Shown: positions 10,401 through 18,644 of the stretch, in pieces | Layout of the letters: each line of letters opens with the position of its first letter | Position numbering within the stretch: the first letter of the stretch is position 1 | From: Vibrio tetraodonis | GTDB lineage: Bacteria > Pseudomonadota > Gammaproteobacteria > Enterobacterales > Vibrionaceae | DNA length: 64,000 bases | Reading direction: 5' to 3' | Assembly: GCF_003350295.1 (NCBI RefSeq) | Contig: NZ_QLYY01000005.1 | Span: 248,001-312,000, forward strand | The notes under the pieces: generated by a model | What the model was told of the DNA's origin: nothing | The model's input: the letters and a program-made list of their open reading frames with translations, nothing else | Database searches by the model: none | Position numbers and translations under genes: made by a program

Positions 10401-10519
10401 GATTTTTCTTCTAGCTCGGCAAAAGTTAAATAGCTGTCTTTATATATAACGGCAACTTTATCAGGAATAAGTGATGAATAGTTTGAGATAGTTTTAAATA
10501 TTGAATTTAGATTTATCAC
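7466..10519 (-). CDS. NRPS protein, A-PCP-C
   Basis: Nonribosomal peptide synthetase of about 1,017 residues. An adenylation domain (roughly 1-490) has TSGSTGRPKG, NLYGPTETV, GRKDRQVKLCGVRIE and LPNGKLD. A carrier domain (about 510-580) has LGGNSL. A condensation domain (about 610 to the end) has HHAVFDHES, matching HHxxxD. Having A at the N-terminus and C at the C-terminus fits a loading protein that passes its substrate to the next carrier. In A4 the expected Asp is replaced: the segment reads SFAAAVTQLF where FDxSVWE is typical. The substrate may therefore lack a normal alpha-amino group. The start is probably the GTG at 10519, with GAGGTGA five bases before it; another in-frame GTG lies three codons upstream. 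First gene of the operon. Confidence 0.9.
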   Translation of the reverse strand: MINLNSIFKTISNYSSLIPDKVAVIYKDSYLTFAELEEKSDQLAGHLRERYHHQKSGKIALYIEPSLDLPIAILGIMKAGHSYVPLSSFQPVQRIAQIIDDSQSFLVLTNKTSYQKYKLYLNQSIVLDMDDINWSAQAVNTEYPELDGSQLAYTLYTSGSTGRPKGVEVEHRHLAYYIDWFNTHVWSQTKAQLPLTSSLSFAAAVTQLFSPLARGDTLHILPEGSLNNPKFLFEWFAAHSNTAIYCVPTLWKELLNYKHLIDPTVSFPDTVFLSGEAVAEDLKQRTFADIDNIRLFNLYGPTETVANCAFIELQPESPITIGKAMSGSEFILLDDNGMQVEGGAIGEICIAGPGVARGYANLPQLSEDRFFTHRGLSAHKTGDLGQFDAEGNMVYLGRKDRQVKLCGVRIELGDIEACLRRHSSVQDAVVKMVDEELIAYLVTSAKPTAWDLRAYLSDYFSPVMTPAQFVYLDSFPKLPNGKLDSARLPMPASSRPDLKCDYRAPSNDLEQDLVDIWQEVLGLKGLGVDDDFFALGGNSLQAMRARNMIRRRLYSDLDFDLVMRNATPSQLAAIIPYYLTDGTESDSISQPKAEESQDTFSVLSPSQAYFVTLEQTSANPVAYQPAFSVLLEGQVNEDAILWSINKVLDNNPVLRSRFNLDDFTAKQGGYTLEQFNIQHHKLANLDKPLADYSQQEWLAMADMSVIDIDTTPAINVTLLSHQDSQYVVLVRVHHAVFDHESIALFFNQFKQAYQAYSVGDLSFSSKSAHNLNLAHHKGAVVEQESQIHFWLSTLQRYLHQGADASLHAVKDYPTPDGYQIELSDIFTQQIKAFAREHNTTTYVLLLTLFNLTLNRETRYKNVTIGLPTSSRSLLQNDDQIGCFVNMVTYFQPVSDADNRLALIQSSSKTVYSLLDNQSVSYQLLADEMRRHAWLDKLRFPITFNYLSAMPSTQNVAQCQMTAQHIVEPSARCDLALTVDDGERLRLSFDFEASAFTKQQIMLFAEQYLAMISETLSL

Positions 10520-10863
10520 GCCACTCACCTCTCATAAAATACAGTTATAAGTTTATATAAGCCACAATATTTCCATCGGGAATACTTAGAAAGATAGTCT
10601 TTGAAACTTAGGATTTATTTAAGGAAATCAATTGGTGTTTGTTTAATGATTGGAGTTGGTTATTTATAAAAAATAAATGTCATAGCTTTCATGATATTGA
10701 ATTAACATAATAAACATTAAGACATTTCTCTGATATTAATTTTACTATTTTCTTACAAAGAAGCTGATTGAGTTATCTATATATCGATTTTACACATCTT
10801 AATTAAATATTAAGAAAGGTTAACTAGCTTGCTGCATAACAACTGACAAATAATGGTGGTGTT
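10520..10863. promoter_or_regulatory. Divergent intergenic region, NRPS operon / methyltransferase
   Basis: An AT-rich gap of 344 bases between the minus-strand NRPS/PKS operon and the plus-strand methyltransferase. It must hold promoters for both. I could not identify a specific operator or a convincing consensus promoter by eye. Confidence 0.5.
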
Positions 10864-11880
10864 ATGAATAATGCAGAATCAGCAAAAAAGTTATCAGAAA
10901 TAATGATGATGCCTCTCGCAGCCAAGACGCTCTCTACTCTCGCTGAGTTAGGTGTCGCCGACTTGCTTAAAGAGGTACCTTTAGAAATCGATGCACTGGC
11001 ACATGCCTGCAATGCTGACCAAACCATCTTGCTCAATATGTTTAAAGTGGTTGAGCTATTTGGTTTTTTCTCAATTGACCAAGAAAAGATTGTCAAAAAT
11101 AGCCCAAGCTCAGAGCTGCTCATATCCGATCATCCTCAATCAATGCGCCATTTTTGCATGCTATTTGGTGACGAATATTATCGCGGCTATGAAGGGTTAC
11201 ATCACACATGCAAAACTGGTCAGTCTGGGTTTAAGCATGTGTTTGATAAAACCTTGTACCAATACTTGGATGAAACGCCAACCAGAGCTTCAGTATATGA
11301 TTTAGCAATGCGAGACTTCTCAAGGCCCGTTGGCACTTTGTTAGCAAATGTCTGCGCCGAACTATTTAGCCAAGCGAAAAGTGTTATTGATATCGGTGGA
11401 GGAAGTGGCGTCATCTCAATGGAGCTGGTAAAACACCATCAACATCTGACCGCATGTATCTTTGATAGACAAGATGTCTGCCAGCGAAGCTCTGAGTCTC
11501 TGCCAGCGAACATCAAAGATCGCATCCATACTTGCACAGGTGATTTCTTTGCTGATATTCCAGAAGACTATGATGTGTATGTATTAAAAAACGTATTACA
11601 CAATTGGAACGCACAGTCGTGTCAAAAAATTCTTAATAACATTAGTCAATCGCTAAAAAACAGCAGGCTATTAGTAATAGAACCTCTCGTTGAGCCAGAA
11701 GAGAACTCACCTCGATTGCTTTTTAATGCCTTATTTCAATCTGTCATCTGCGAAGATGGTACCTATCAAAGATGCTTCACCGATCTTGAAGAGTTATTTA
11801 GCGAAAGTAAATTAAAAGTGGTTAAGACTCAAAAGCTACCAACAGGTCATACTGTTATAGAATTAATAAAGACTTATTAA
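10864..11880 (+). CDS. SAM-dependent O-methyltransferase, acetylserotonin OMT-like
   Basis: A 338-residue class I methyltransferase of the type that methylates small-molecule hydroxyl groups (plant and polyketide O-methyltransferase family). The N-terminal 100 residues look like the winged-helix dimerisation domain. VIDIGGGSG near residue 175 is the SAM-binding loop, and VLKNVLHNW near residue 245 matches the region that usually carries the catalytic His. It is divergent from the NRPS/PKS operon, so tailoring of its product is plausible but inferred. The region before the ATG has only a weak GGTGG ribosome-binding signal. Confidence 0.85.
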   Translation: MNNAESAKKLSEIMMMPLAAKTLSTLAELGVADLLKEVPLEIDALAHACNADQTILLNMFKVVELFGFFSIDQEKIVKNSPSSELLISDHPQSMRHFCMLFGDEYYRGYEGLHHTCKTGQSGFKHVFDKTLYQYLDETPTRASVYDLAMRDFSRPVGTLLANVCAELFSQAKSVIDIGGGSGVISMELVKHHQHLTACIFDRQDVCQRSSESLPANIKDRIHTCTGDFFADIPEDYDVYVLKNVLHNWNAQSCQKILNNISQSLKNSRLLVIEPLVEPEENSPRLLFNALFQSVICEDGTYQRCFTDLEELFSESKLKVVKTQKLPTGHTVIELIKTY

Positions 11881-12185
11881 TTAAATATTTCATAGGGGGT
11901 TAAACAGCCCCCTTGATAAATTAATATCAAATCACATTTAAATGTAATAAATAGAGTTATCCCTTTCTTATAATTATTCTTTCCCCCCATCACTAAAAAC
12001 ATAAATATCAATAAAAACATGTGAACTAAAACGCATGAGAATATTAATCCGTACCTCTATTTTCACTTTTATGACAATTATTTCTTGATACACATTCATA
12101 TTCATAAATATTTACAAGTATTAGTCTTCTTACTATCTGAATTTTTGATTAAAGATAAAACGGATTGATTAACAAGGAGTCAAAA
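11881..12185. other. Intergenic region, AT-rich
   Basis: About 305 bases. The left end holds a G5/C5 hairpin just after the methyltransferase. The rest is AT-rich and presumably carries the promoter of the aminopeptidase gene. I see no ORF with a ribosome-binding site. Confidence 0.5.
11894..11913 (+). terminator. Hairpin after methyltransferase gene
   Basis: AGGGGG and CCCCCT pair across an eight-base loop, 13 bases after the stop codon. No long T-run follows, so termination efficiency is uncertain. Confidence 0.45.
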
Positions 12186-13973
12186 ATGCAGGTAAGCATA
12201 ACAAGTAAAAGATCTATCCTCGCAACAGTGATCAGTACAACCATGCTGACAGGGTGTTTCTGGGATGATCCGCGCCGCGGCGCAAATTACGTCAGTGATA
12301 GTGTTGATAAAGAGCAGTTAATTGGCCACCTAGTCACTCTTGAAGGCTTGGCATCCAAAACCACTGACGGAAAATCCATTACAAGAGCCGCGGGTACCAT
12401 GGGGTATCAGAATTCGACTGAGTTTATCGTCGCAACAATGAAAGAGCGTGGCTTTATTGTCAAACTCCAAGAATTCGACTTTAGAGCATGGGAAGAGCTT
12501 GCTGGAACCAAAGCCACAGTAGACGGTAAAAACCTAATCAGCAAAAAAACGGCGCCCGATGGGGTCGAGCCTGACTTTGCTCTGATGTCATATTCAGGAA
12601 AAACTGATGGTGAGCTTAATGGCGAGCTGGCCTTTGTCACCCCTGATTTTAGATTCGATGAGCCCGATTATGACAGCACAGATGGGTGTGAGGCTTCTGA
12701 CTTTGAAGGTAAAGATCTCAACGGAAAAATCGCGGTAATTCAACGTGGTGGGTGTGCATTTGATACTAAAGCCTCTAATGCACAAAATGCAGGGGCAAAA
12801 GCGCTAATCGTGTTTAACCAAGGCAATAATGAAGGGCGAAAATCCGTGGTGAGCGGCACCTTGGGCAGCACAACCCAAGTTGTTATTCCCGCCATCGGTG
12901 CACGCTTTGAACTTGGATACGACTGGTACGTTAAGAGCCAATCCGAGCCAGTATTGGCAAGCCTAACGGTCAACACTCAAGATGAAGATGTAGTCACACA
13001 AAACATTTTGGCCGAAACCCCGATTGGTAACCCAGAGCAGGTCGTTATGCTCGGCGCGCACCTTGATTCGGTTCCTGAAGGCCCGGGGATCAACGACAAT
13101 GGCTCAGGCAGCGCGGGATTACTTGAATATGCGGTTACTTTATCTGAGCTAGAAGTGCCTGTGAAAAACAAGGTTCGCTTTGCTTGGTGGGCAGCCGAAG
13201 AAGCGGGGCTTGTGGGTTCTGAATATTACACAGAAAACTTGTTTGCACCGATTTATGATAAAGCCCAGCAGCAAATCCTCGATGAACTAGGCCTAAAAGA
13301 TCCAAGTGAGTTGACCCCAGAACAAGTGGATTTAGTCGAAGCCAGATACACACAAATCAACCGGGTTAAAATGTACCTAAACTTCGATATGATAGGCTCG
13401 CCCAACTATATTTACGGTGTAATGGATGGCGACTTATCTGATACCAAAGACAGCCCAGATAACGCCTATAAGGGAGATTTTAAACCTCCTTATGGTACCT
13501 CGGATATTGAATCTATTTTCAATGAGTTTTTCACGGAAAGGGAAGAATCAACCATACCTCAAGCTTTGTCAAAGCGTTCAGACTACGCGGGTTTTGCCGA
13601 CTGGGGGATTGCATTTGGCGGCCTATTTACCGGCGCTGAAAAAGTAAAAACCGCCGCAGAAGTCCTAAAATATGGGGGCGAAGCGGGGGTTTCTTACGAT
13701 AAATGCTACCACCAAGCTTGTGACGATATAAACAACATCAACCATATAGCCATATACAAAAACACCCAAGCCATGGCTTATACCACTACCTATTATGCGT
13801 TAAGCGAGCAATTGTTCCCTGATAAAGAGATCCAAACTAAGCCACAAGCAATGGCAAGCTCACTTACATCGCAACCTAAGGAAAAACTGCGTATTGGCGA
13901 GAAGCTCAAAGCGGCCGAAAGCGTGTCTGATCATGATCACTTCCACGGTGATTTTGATCAAGATAGACAATAG
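12186..13973 (+). CDS. Secreted M28 family aminopeptidase with PA domain, lipoprotein
   Basis: Zinc-dependent exopeptidase of 595 residues that should act outside the cytoplasm. The N-terminus has a lipoprotein signal ending in MLTGC. A protease-associated (PA) domain is seen around RGGCAFDTKASNAQNAGAKALIV. The M28 catalytic domain follows, with metal-binding and catalytic segments GAHLDSVPEGPGINDNGSG, WWAAEEAGLVGS, NFDMIGSPN and the late YHQACDD. Start is the ATG at 12186, with AAGGAG six bases before it; an upstream in-frame TTG is not supported. The C-terminal tail is rich in His and Asp (DHDHFHGDFDQD). It stands alone between two hairpins. Confidence 0.9.
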   Translation: MQVSITSKRSILATVISTTMLTGCFWDDPRRGANYVSDSVDKEQLIGHLVTLEGLASKTTDGKSITRAAGTMGYQNSTEFIVATMKERGFIVKLQEFDFRAWEELAGTKATVDGKNLISKKTAPDGVEPDFALMSYSGKTDGELNGELAFVTPDFRFDEPDYDSTDGCEASDFEGKDLNGKIAVIQRGGCAFDTKASNAQNAGAKALIVFNQGNNEGRKSVVSGTLGSTTQVVIPAIGARFELGYDWYVKSQSEPVLASLTVNTQDEDVVTQNILAETPIGNPEQVVMLGAHLDSVPEGPGINDNGSGSAGLLEYAVTLSELEVPVKNKVRFAWWAAEEAGLVGSEYYTENLFAPIYDKAQQQILDELGLKDPSELTPEQVDLVEARYTQINRVKMYLNFDMIGSPNYIYGVMDGDLSDTKDSPDNAYKGDFKPPYGTSDIESIFNEFFTEREESTIPQALSKRSDYAGFADWGIAFGGLFTGAEKVKTAAEVLKYGGEAGVSYDKCYHQACDDINNINHIAIYKNTQAMAYTTTYYALSEQLFPDKEIQTKPQAMASSLTSQPKEKLRIGEKLKAAESVSDHDHFHGDFDQDRQ

Positions 13974-13993
13974 TGCGGATATAACACCGGTAA

Positions 13994-14013
13994 AAGCTCC
14001 CGATTGGGAGCTT
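13994..14013 (+). terminator. Terminator hairpin after M28 gene
   Basis: A perfect 8-bp stem (AAGCTCCC/GGGAGCTT) with a four-base GATT loop, 20 bases after the stop codon, followed by a short T-rich stretch. Confidence 0.7.
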
Positions 14014-14170
14014 ATCTTTGAGCCTTAATACACTATGTGTTTCAACTCGATTAGAAAGCCTACTTTTACTCTCCGATCATAATTAGATCAGTAGCTAGAA
14101 GTTACTCATACATTGAGCTCTTTTCTCCCCTTGAACGTACATATAAATTCATACTTCAAAGGAGCTATCC

Positions 14171-14347
14171 ATGTTTTCTTTCTTTAAAAACAGACCCGCG
14201 CAAAAACTTAAAAAACGTCACTCAATGTTGCTAGAGCAAGCGATGCACGCGCAAAGAAATGGTGACATAAGAACCTACTCTAGACTTACCGCCGAGGCTG
14301 AAGAAGTGTTCAATCAAATTCAGGAATTAAGTACCTCAAAAACATAG
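14171..14347 (+). CDS. Small basic protein, DUF6435-like (Lacal_2735 type)
   Basis: A 58-residue protein beginning MFSFFKNRPAQKL and followed by a charged helix that includes AEAEEVFNQIQEL. The layout (short MFxxF start, Lys-rich segment, then an Ala/Glu helix with an AEAEE core) matches the small DUF6435 family as I remember it. No function is known for that family. AAAGGAG lies six bases before the ATG, a strong ribosome-binding site that supports expression. Confidence 0.7.
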   Translation: MFSFFKNRPAQKLKKRHSMLLEQAMHAQRNGDIRTYSRLTAEAEEVFNQIQELSTSKT

Positions 14348-14383
14348 CCTTTGCATAACTCATAGAGAAACGTTTCTGGACAA

Positions 14384-14408
14384 CCGTCTTTTATTGACTC
14401 GAAGACGG
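14384..14408 (+). terminator. Possible hairpin after small-protein gene
   Basis: A 7-bp stem (CCGTCTT/AAGACGG) around an eleven-base loop, followed by AT-rich sequence with several T residues. Weak as a terminator. Confidence 0.35.
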
Positions 14409-14454
14409 CCAACCATTATTTTCTTCTTGTAACAGACTGAATATCGGATAATTT

Positions 14455-14907
14455 GTGAGTATCACTACAGAGATTAACCATAGGATAAAGTTGGACGAGG
14501 TATACCTTTCTTTGAAACTCACCAGTGGAGAACAAAGTCAGATCATCTCGAATATGCCTTGCGCTTACAAAGATATCTATTACCAAAATCAGTACCATAA
14601 AATCGATGATACTTTTGATTTTACCGAGCAAAACGCTGGCCGAGTGTGTTATCCAAATCAATTAGGGGAATATAACTCAAACTACATTCAAATAATGGCA
14701 AACCATGGGTACTACAACCTGTTTTCATTTTCGTTGAGTCATGAAAACCAATTGATATCATGTATCGTCACTGTTCCATGGAAGCCACGCGACAACCCAC
14801 TTCACTTTAATCAACTGAAAGACAAGGTGATGAACTCAGCGAAAACGATAATTCGAGAATTTAGCGATTATCCAGAGTTAGCTGAGATAGACTTAACCCT
14901 TACTTAA
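14455..14907 (+). CDS. Hypothetical cytoplasmic protein
   Basis: An ORF of 150 residues with no signal peptide or membrane segment. I do not recognise the family. The middle (YYQNQYHKIDDTF, then ANHGYYNLFSFSL and CIVTVPW) is loosely like the ligand-binding half of LuxR-type regulators, but there is no DNA-binding domain, and I give that likeness little weight. The start is unclear. The GTG at 14455 has no ribosome-binding site, while an in-frame TTG at 14491 has AGGA five bases upstream. It precedes the DUF4286 gene on the same strand by 44 bases. Confidence 0.55.
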   Translation: MSITTEINHRIKLDEVYLSLKLTSGEQSQIISNMPCAYKDIYYQNQYHKIDDTFDFTEQNAGRVCYPNQLGEYNSNYIQIMANHGYYNLFSFSLSHENQLISCIVTVPWKPRDNPLHFNQLKDKVMNSAKTIIREFSDYPELAEIDLTLT

Positions 14908-14951
14908 GATCAACAATACATGACCTTTATTAAACGAAAAAGGAATTCAGC

Positions 14952-15284
14952 ATGATTTTATACGAGGTCAACCTTTCTATTTCAAATGAGATTGCCGATG
15001 ACTATATGGCATGGCTCAAACCACATATCCAAGCAATGTTAAAATTCGAAGGGTTTATCAAGGCCGAACTATACCAAAATACCGAGCAGGAAGACGGTAA
15101 GACAAATATCGTTGCCTCCTACTATGTCGACAATGAAAACAACCTTCAAGCCTATATCAATGAGATGTCTGCCGATATGAGAGCAGACGGAATAAAAAGG
15201 TTTGGCGATAAATGCGTTGCCACAAGGCGAATATTAAAACTCACTGAGACCTACACCAGTGGCGATGACTCTGCCCATCTCTAG
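14952..15284 (+). CDS. DUF4286 family protein
   Basis: A 110-residue protein with the alternating strand/helix pattern of a small ferredoxin-like (dimeric alpha-beta barrel) fold. It begins MILYEVNLSI and continues WLKPHIQAMLKFEGFIKAELY. This matches DUF4286, a family of unknown function found in marine bacteria. AAAAAGGA lies eight bases before the ATG. It may be co-transcribed with the preceding hypothetical gene. Confidence 0.75.
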   Translation: MILYEVNLSISNEIADDYMAWLKPHIQAMLKFEGFIKAELYQNTEQEDGKTNIVASYYVDNENNLQAYINEMSADMRADGIKRFGDKCVATRRILKLTETYTSGDDSAHL

Positions 15285-15381
15285 TCGATACCCAAATGCT
15301 AACCCGGCAGATATAAGCTATCCTCCAAAGGGAAGGTGAATAATTATTGTAAAATGAAAACGTGGTGAGAGGACTGTTGTA

Positions 15382-16105
15382 ATGAGGATAACGCTATCTT
15401 ATTTAGGCTCTGTGCTATTGCTTCTCTGGAGCCAGTTTACTTGGTCAGCCACCTTAAAACTCTCACAAGATTTATGGCCGCCTTACATTATGAATTCGGT
15501 GCAAGGCAGCGGTATTGCCCATGATATTGTTGCCGATGCGTTAATCTCTGCTGGTTACGATCTCAAATACACGGTTAAACCATGGACACGGGTACTAAAA
15601 GAAACCAAATCGGGTCAAAGTGACGTGATTATTTCGCTGTGGAAAACCGAAGAAAGGCAACACTTTCTCTTATACACAGAGCCTTATATGCAAAATGATA
15701 TGGTGTTTCACCAAATTTGAATATGAATCACTCGATAGCTTAAAAGGCATGAAAGTAGCACTAGTTAACGATTATGCCTACGCCAACAACTTGCGCGACT
15801 ACCCAGACATGACAATCGTCAAAACCTTAGATTTACCCAACAGCTTTCGCTATTTGCTGGCCAAAAAAGCCGATGTACTTGTCGCCGATGAAGCCGTGGC
15901 AAGATGGACCGCCTATGGGATGAAAATCCCCAAAGGCACCCTTCACTACAGTAAAACCTATTTTGACTCCACCCCTTTACATGCCGCCGTGCGCAAAGAT
16001 CACCCAGAGGCCGAAAAAATCGTCTCGATTCTCAATAACTACTTTAAAAACCATGCAGAAGGCAAATTAGAAGCGCTGCAAATGCTTTATGGGTTAAAGG
16101 AATAG
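15382..16105 (+). pseudogene. Periplasmic solute-binding protein (SBP_bac_3 type), frameshifted
   Basis: Two overlapping reading frames encode one protein of about 240 residues. Part one (15382-15720) has a signal peptide ending near WSATLKLS and the amino-acid-binding-protein segments LWPPYI, DALISAGYDLKYTVKPW and GQSDVIISLWKTEER. It stops after NDMVFHQI. Part two (read from about 15698 to 16105) continues with FTKFEYESLDSLKGMKVALV. Removing one T from the TTT at 15706-15708 restores NDMVFTKFEY and a continuous protein. The gene looks inactivated by a one-base insertion, unless the base is a sequencing error. GAGAGGA lies eight bases before the ATG. The family binds amino acids or related small solutes. 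No ABC permease or ATPase lies nearby. Confidence 0.85.
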
Positions 16106-16480
16106 CTACAAATAATAGTTCTGGAGTTTATAGACTTTATTGCTGTAGATAAAATGTTGGCAGTGCATGAGTATCTGAATCTATAACCAACGACATTCAT
16201 TCGCGAGTTGCTTGATACCTCTTCGTTATTTTGCCCCAATTATGTATAATTCAAACAGGGTAAGGTGAGTCAGCATAGGTAGAACCCAATCTTTGAGAAA
16301 ATAAAACAGTTATCCAGCACGCTACTGCCGAATTTTCTTTCAATGTAAAAAAACTAAACCCTTACATATTCTCTTATATCAAAATCTTGTTCTCTACCAA
16401 TTAATCTTGATTTAATCTCAGCTTCACCGTAAATTCACGCACTAACATTCATATACTTAAGTGACGTAGCGACTAAAATA
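16106..16480. other. Intergenic region
   Basis: About 375 bases without a credible gene. A TATAAT hexamer near 16245 could be a -10 element for plus-strand transcription, but its -35 partner is unconvincing and it is far from the next start codon. Confidence 0.4.
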
Positions 16481-17110
16481 ATGAACCTTTTTCTAGACGC
16501 CATTTCCGAAGGCAAATATTGGATAGCGATGACGATTGCCTTGGTCTCTATTTTGCTCAACATCCAGAAAGTGACTGAGTATTACTTTTATCTGCGTAAA
16601 AATAGACAAGCCCAAATTTTAGCCGCGTTGCAAGAGCCTTTAGTATCATCCGAGTTAAAAAGCCACTTAAGAAATGAGCTGGATATTGAATATTTTAAGA
16701 GCGTGCATGGCGTGCGTTTAAGTACACCTAGGCTAAACGCTGTCTTTTTACTCAATCAGAGACTAGGTGATAGTGTCGCCTTTCGGCATGTTTTGCGAGC
16801 ATTTAAGAATACACCCGATATCTCCGGCATAGAGCAGTGCTCATTTCGTATCAAGGTTAGCTTGTTTGAAACCCTAATGAAGTTATACAACCTTATCGCT
16901 GGCGCTCTTATTGCTGCTTTTGGCTTTTTGGGCTTTATGTGGTCTCTCCATACAATAATAACTGGTGGTGAGCTAAGCATTTATATGACAGGTATCCTAT
17001 TTATCCCAATAGGCGCTTTTATGTTTGATGATGGTGTGGCTTTTTTCTCAGTTCGCCACATTAACCAAGCACTAGAGGATTACGAGCAACAACGCCTTCA
17101 GGTTGATTGA
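16481..17110 (+). CDS. Hypothetical inner-membrane protein
   Basis: A 209-residue protein with a hydrophobic N-terminal segment (about 13-30) and two C-terminal transmembrane segments (about 138-162 and 167-188). A cytoplasm-like soluble part of roughly 100 residues lies between them, holding LSTPRLNAVFLLNQRLGDSVAFRHVLRAF. I do not recognise the family. It stands alone, with gaps of more than 300 bases on both sides. Confidence 0.7.
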   Translation: MNLFLDAISEGKYWIAMTIALVSILLNIQKVTEYYFYLRKNRQAQILAALQEPLVSSELKSHLRNELDIEYFKSVHGVRLSTPRLNAVFLLNQRLGDSVAFRHVLRAFKNTPDISGIEQCSFRIKVSLFETLMKLYNLIAGALIAAFGFLGFMWSLHTIITGGELSIYMTGILFIPIGAFMFDDGVAFFSVRHINQALEDYEQQRLQVD

Positions 17111-17422
17111 ATAATGGTTTGAATACGCATATAAGCGTATGAAATAGTGACTAATTTCTCCTTTACATCACCGAAGTTTTTGATGATATAAATCCAAGTA
17201 AATCCCCTTCATCGCTGGGCGCATCACAAATCACGCCGCTTACAATCTTGATGGTTGCTTTTCACCGCATCATCACTCACAGCTTTCGCATAATTTCTCA
17301 TCCTTTGTTTGTCGAAGATTCTGATTTGTAGCTATGCTGAATTCGAATTTAAATTCATACAAATCAACAATTTATTTGTTGTTTTATCAATTCTACCTAA
17401 CAAAATAACAGGGTTTAATACT
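17111..17422. other. Intergenic region
   Basis: About 312 bases with no supported gene. The reading frame of the next gene extends back to a TTG at 17309, but the extension has no ribosome-binding site and lacks a signal sequence in the right place. Confidence 0.5.
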
Positions 17423-17731
17423 ATGAAAATGACAACAACGCTGCTGGCTACACTTCTTTTCGCTTCAACTGGTGCAGTTGCTAATACAGCCCCACTAACA
17501 GAAAAAGAAAACCAGTTGATCGAAGCTGCAGCGACATTGGATATGCGTGGTTGTGCAGTGGCTTCACTTGAAGAGCTGCGTAATCCAGAAAGAAGAGGCG
17601 CACTGAATGCGTTATTCCAAAGCATGAATATGCAACTTCAAGGCATCGGCTATGAGTCAATGGGCGCAGATCTACCTAGCTCAGAGCAAATGGCTACGGC
17701 TATTTTAGCAATGTGCAAAGCTAAGTATTAA
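17423..17731 (+). CDS. Small secreted/periplasmic protein, unknown
   Basis: A 102-residue protein with a clear signal peptide (basic start, TTTLLATLLF core, cleavage near AVANT), giving a mature protein of about 80 residues. The mature part has two cysteines (in RGCAVAS and AMCKAKY) that could form a disulphide. I do not recognise the family. The ATG at 17423 is preferred because it puts the signal peptide at the N-terminus and has AGGG about ten bases upstream. A strong terminator follows. Confidence 0.72.
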   Translation: MKMTTTLLATLLFASTGAVANTAPLTEKENQLIEAAATLDMRGCAVASLEELRNPERRGALNALFQSMNMQLQGIGYESMGADLPSSEQMATAILAMCKAKY

Positions 17732-17755
17732 TCGCTTAGCCGAATGCTTTTCACC

Positions 17756-17785
17756 AAAAGAGTGGGAATTCTCCCACTCTTTTTT
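17756..17785 (+). terminator. Strong intrinsic terminator
   Basis: A perfect 12-bp stem (AAAAGAGTGGGA with its complement) around an ATTC loop, running into a seven-base T tract. Its complement begins with A residues, so it may also act for the convergent minus-strand gene. Confidence 0.9.
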
Positions 17786-17822
17786 TAAGTGTGCTTCACC
17801 TGCTTGTTAAATGCTACAGTCA

Positions 17823-18644
17823 TTAGCGAGCTGGCGAACTATCTAGTAATAGGGGAGAAAGGCTGTCTCTAACACCCTGCTGAATAAGGCTTCCAGAATA
17901 ATTCCCTACTTCAAAACTCGACATCGCAGATACCAATCTATTTACACTTACAGAATGTCTATTTTCTGATGCTGACGTGTCGCCGCCAAACAATGACGAT
18001 AGGTTATCAAAAATATCACTGAAGAAATCACTAAAACGGCTACTATCAAGATCCGCATTCACTTCAGTACCAAACATGGATGAAAGTTCGTCAATGAAGG
18101 AAGAGGCCGCATCAGCGGTTCCCGCCGCCCCAGCATACGCACTGGCATAAATCGTAGAGATAAACATTAGTGTGTTATTTTCCAGCCCTTGGGGTATATC
18201 GCCTTGATAATTGATATAGCCGATAGCAGCAGGAACGATTCCTCCCCACTCTGCATCATTAAGCTGTAAATAATCTTTTGCTACCTGCGCATCCTTTCTA
18301 TAAATATCACTTTCATCAGGTAGTATGCCATTGTTTTCTATTATTCCAAGTAATACCGATGCTGCGATGCCATCAGACGCATTTTGTAACTGATCGCGAG
18401 AAATAATTGTCATATCTTCACCGGCTATAACATCACCTAAAGCTTCTGCAACTACCGTATAACCGCGAATATATGCTGACGCATAACCCTGATTTGCGTT
18501 TATTCCAGCAGCTAAGTCAAACCACTGATAGGCATTGTATTCTTGACTGACGCTATTAGTAATTACTTTGTAAGCTTCAACATATTGCTTTGCTTGGTAA
18601 TGCTGCTTGAGTAAGTTTAATTGTTGAGAATTTAGCTGATACAT
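17823..18644 (-). CDS. Hypothetical protein, alanine/serine-rich
   Basis: A 273-residue protein of unknown family. The N-terminal 60 residues look like tetratricopeptide-type helices (LLKQHYQAKQYVEAYKVI). The middle is small-residue rich (AYAGAAGTADAASSFIDELSSMFG) and the C-terminal third is Ser/Asp rich. It has no signal peptide. The ATG overlaps the stop of the upstream gene by one base (TAATG), so the two are translationally coupled and probably work together. Confidence 0.7.
   Translation of the reverse strand: MYQLNSQQLNLLKQHYQAKQYVEAYKVITNSVSQEYNAYQWFDLAAGINANQGYASAYIRGYTVVAEALGDVIAGEDMTIISRDQLQNASDGIAASVLLGIIENNGILPDESDIYRKDAQVAKDYLQLNDAEWGGIVPAAIGYINYQGDIPQGLENNTLMFISTIYASAYAGAAGTADAASSFIDELSSMFGTEVNADLDSSRFSDFFSDIFDNLSSLFGGDTSASENRHSVSVNRLVSAMSSFEVGNYSGSLIQQGVRDSLSPLLLDSSPAR

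Noticed and set aside
14455..14907. Possible LuxR-type autoinducer sensor
   Set aside because: Only loose aromatic-pattern likeness and no helix-turn-helix domain; kept as hypothetical.
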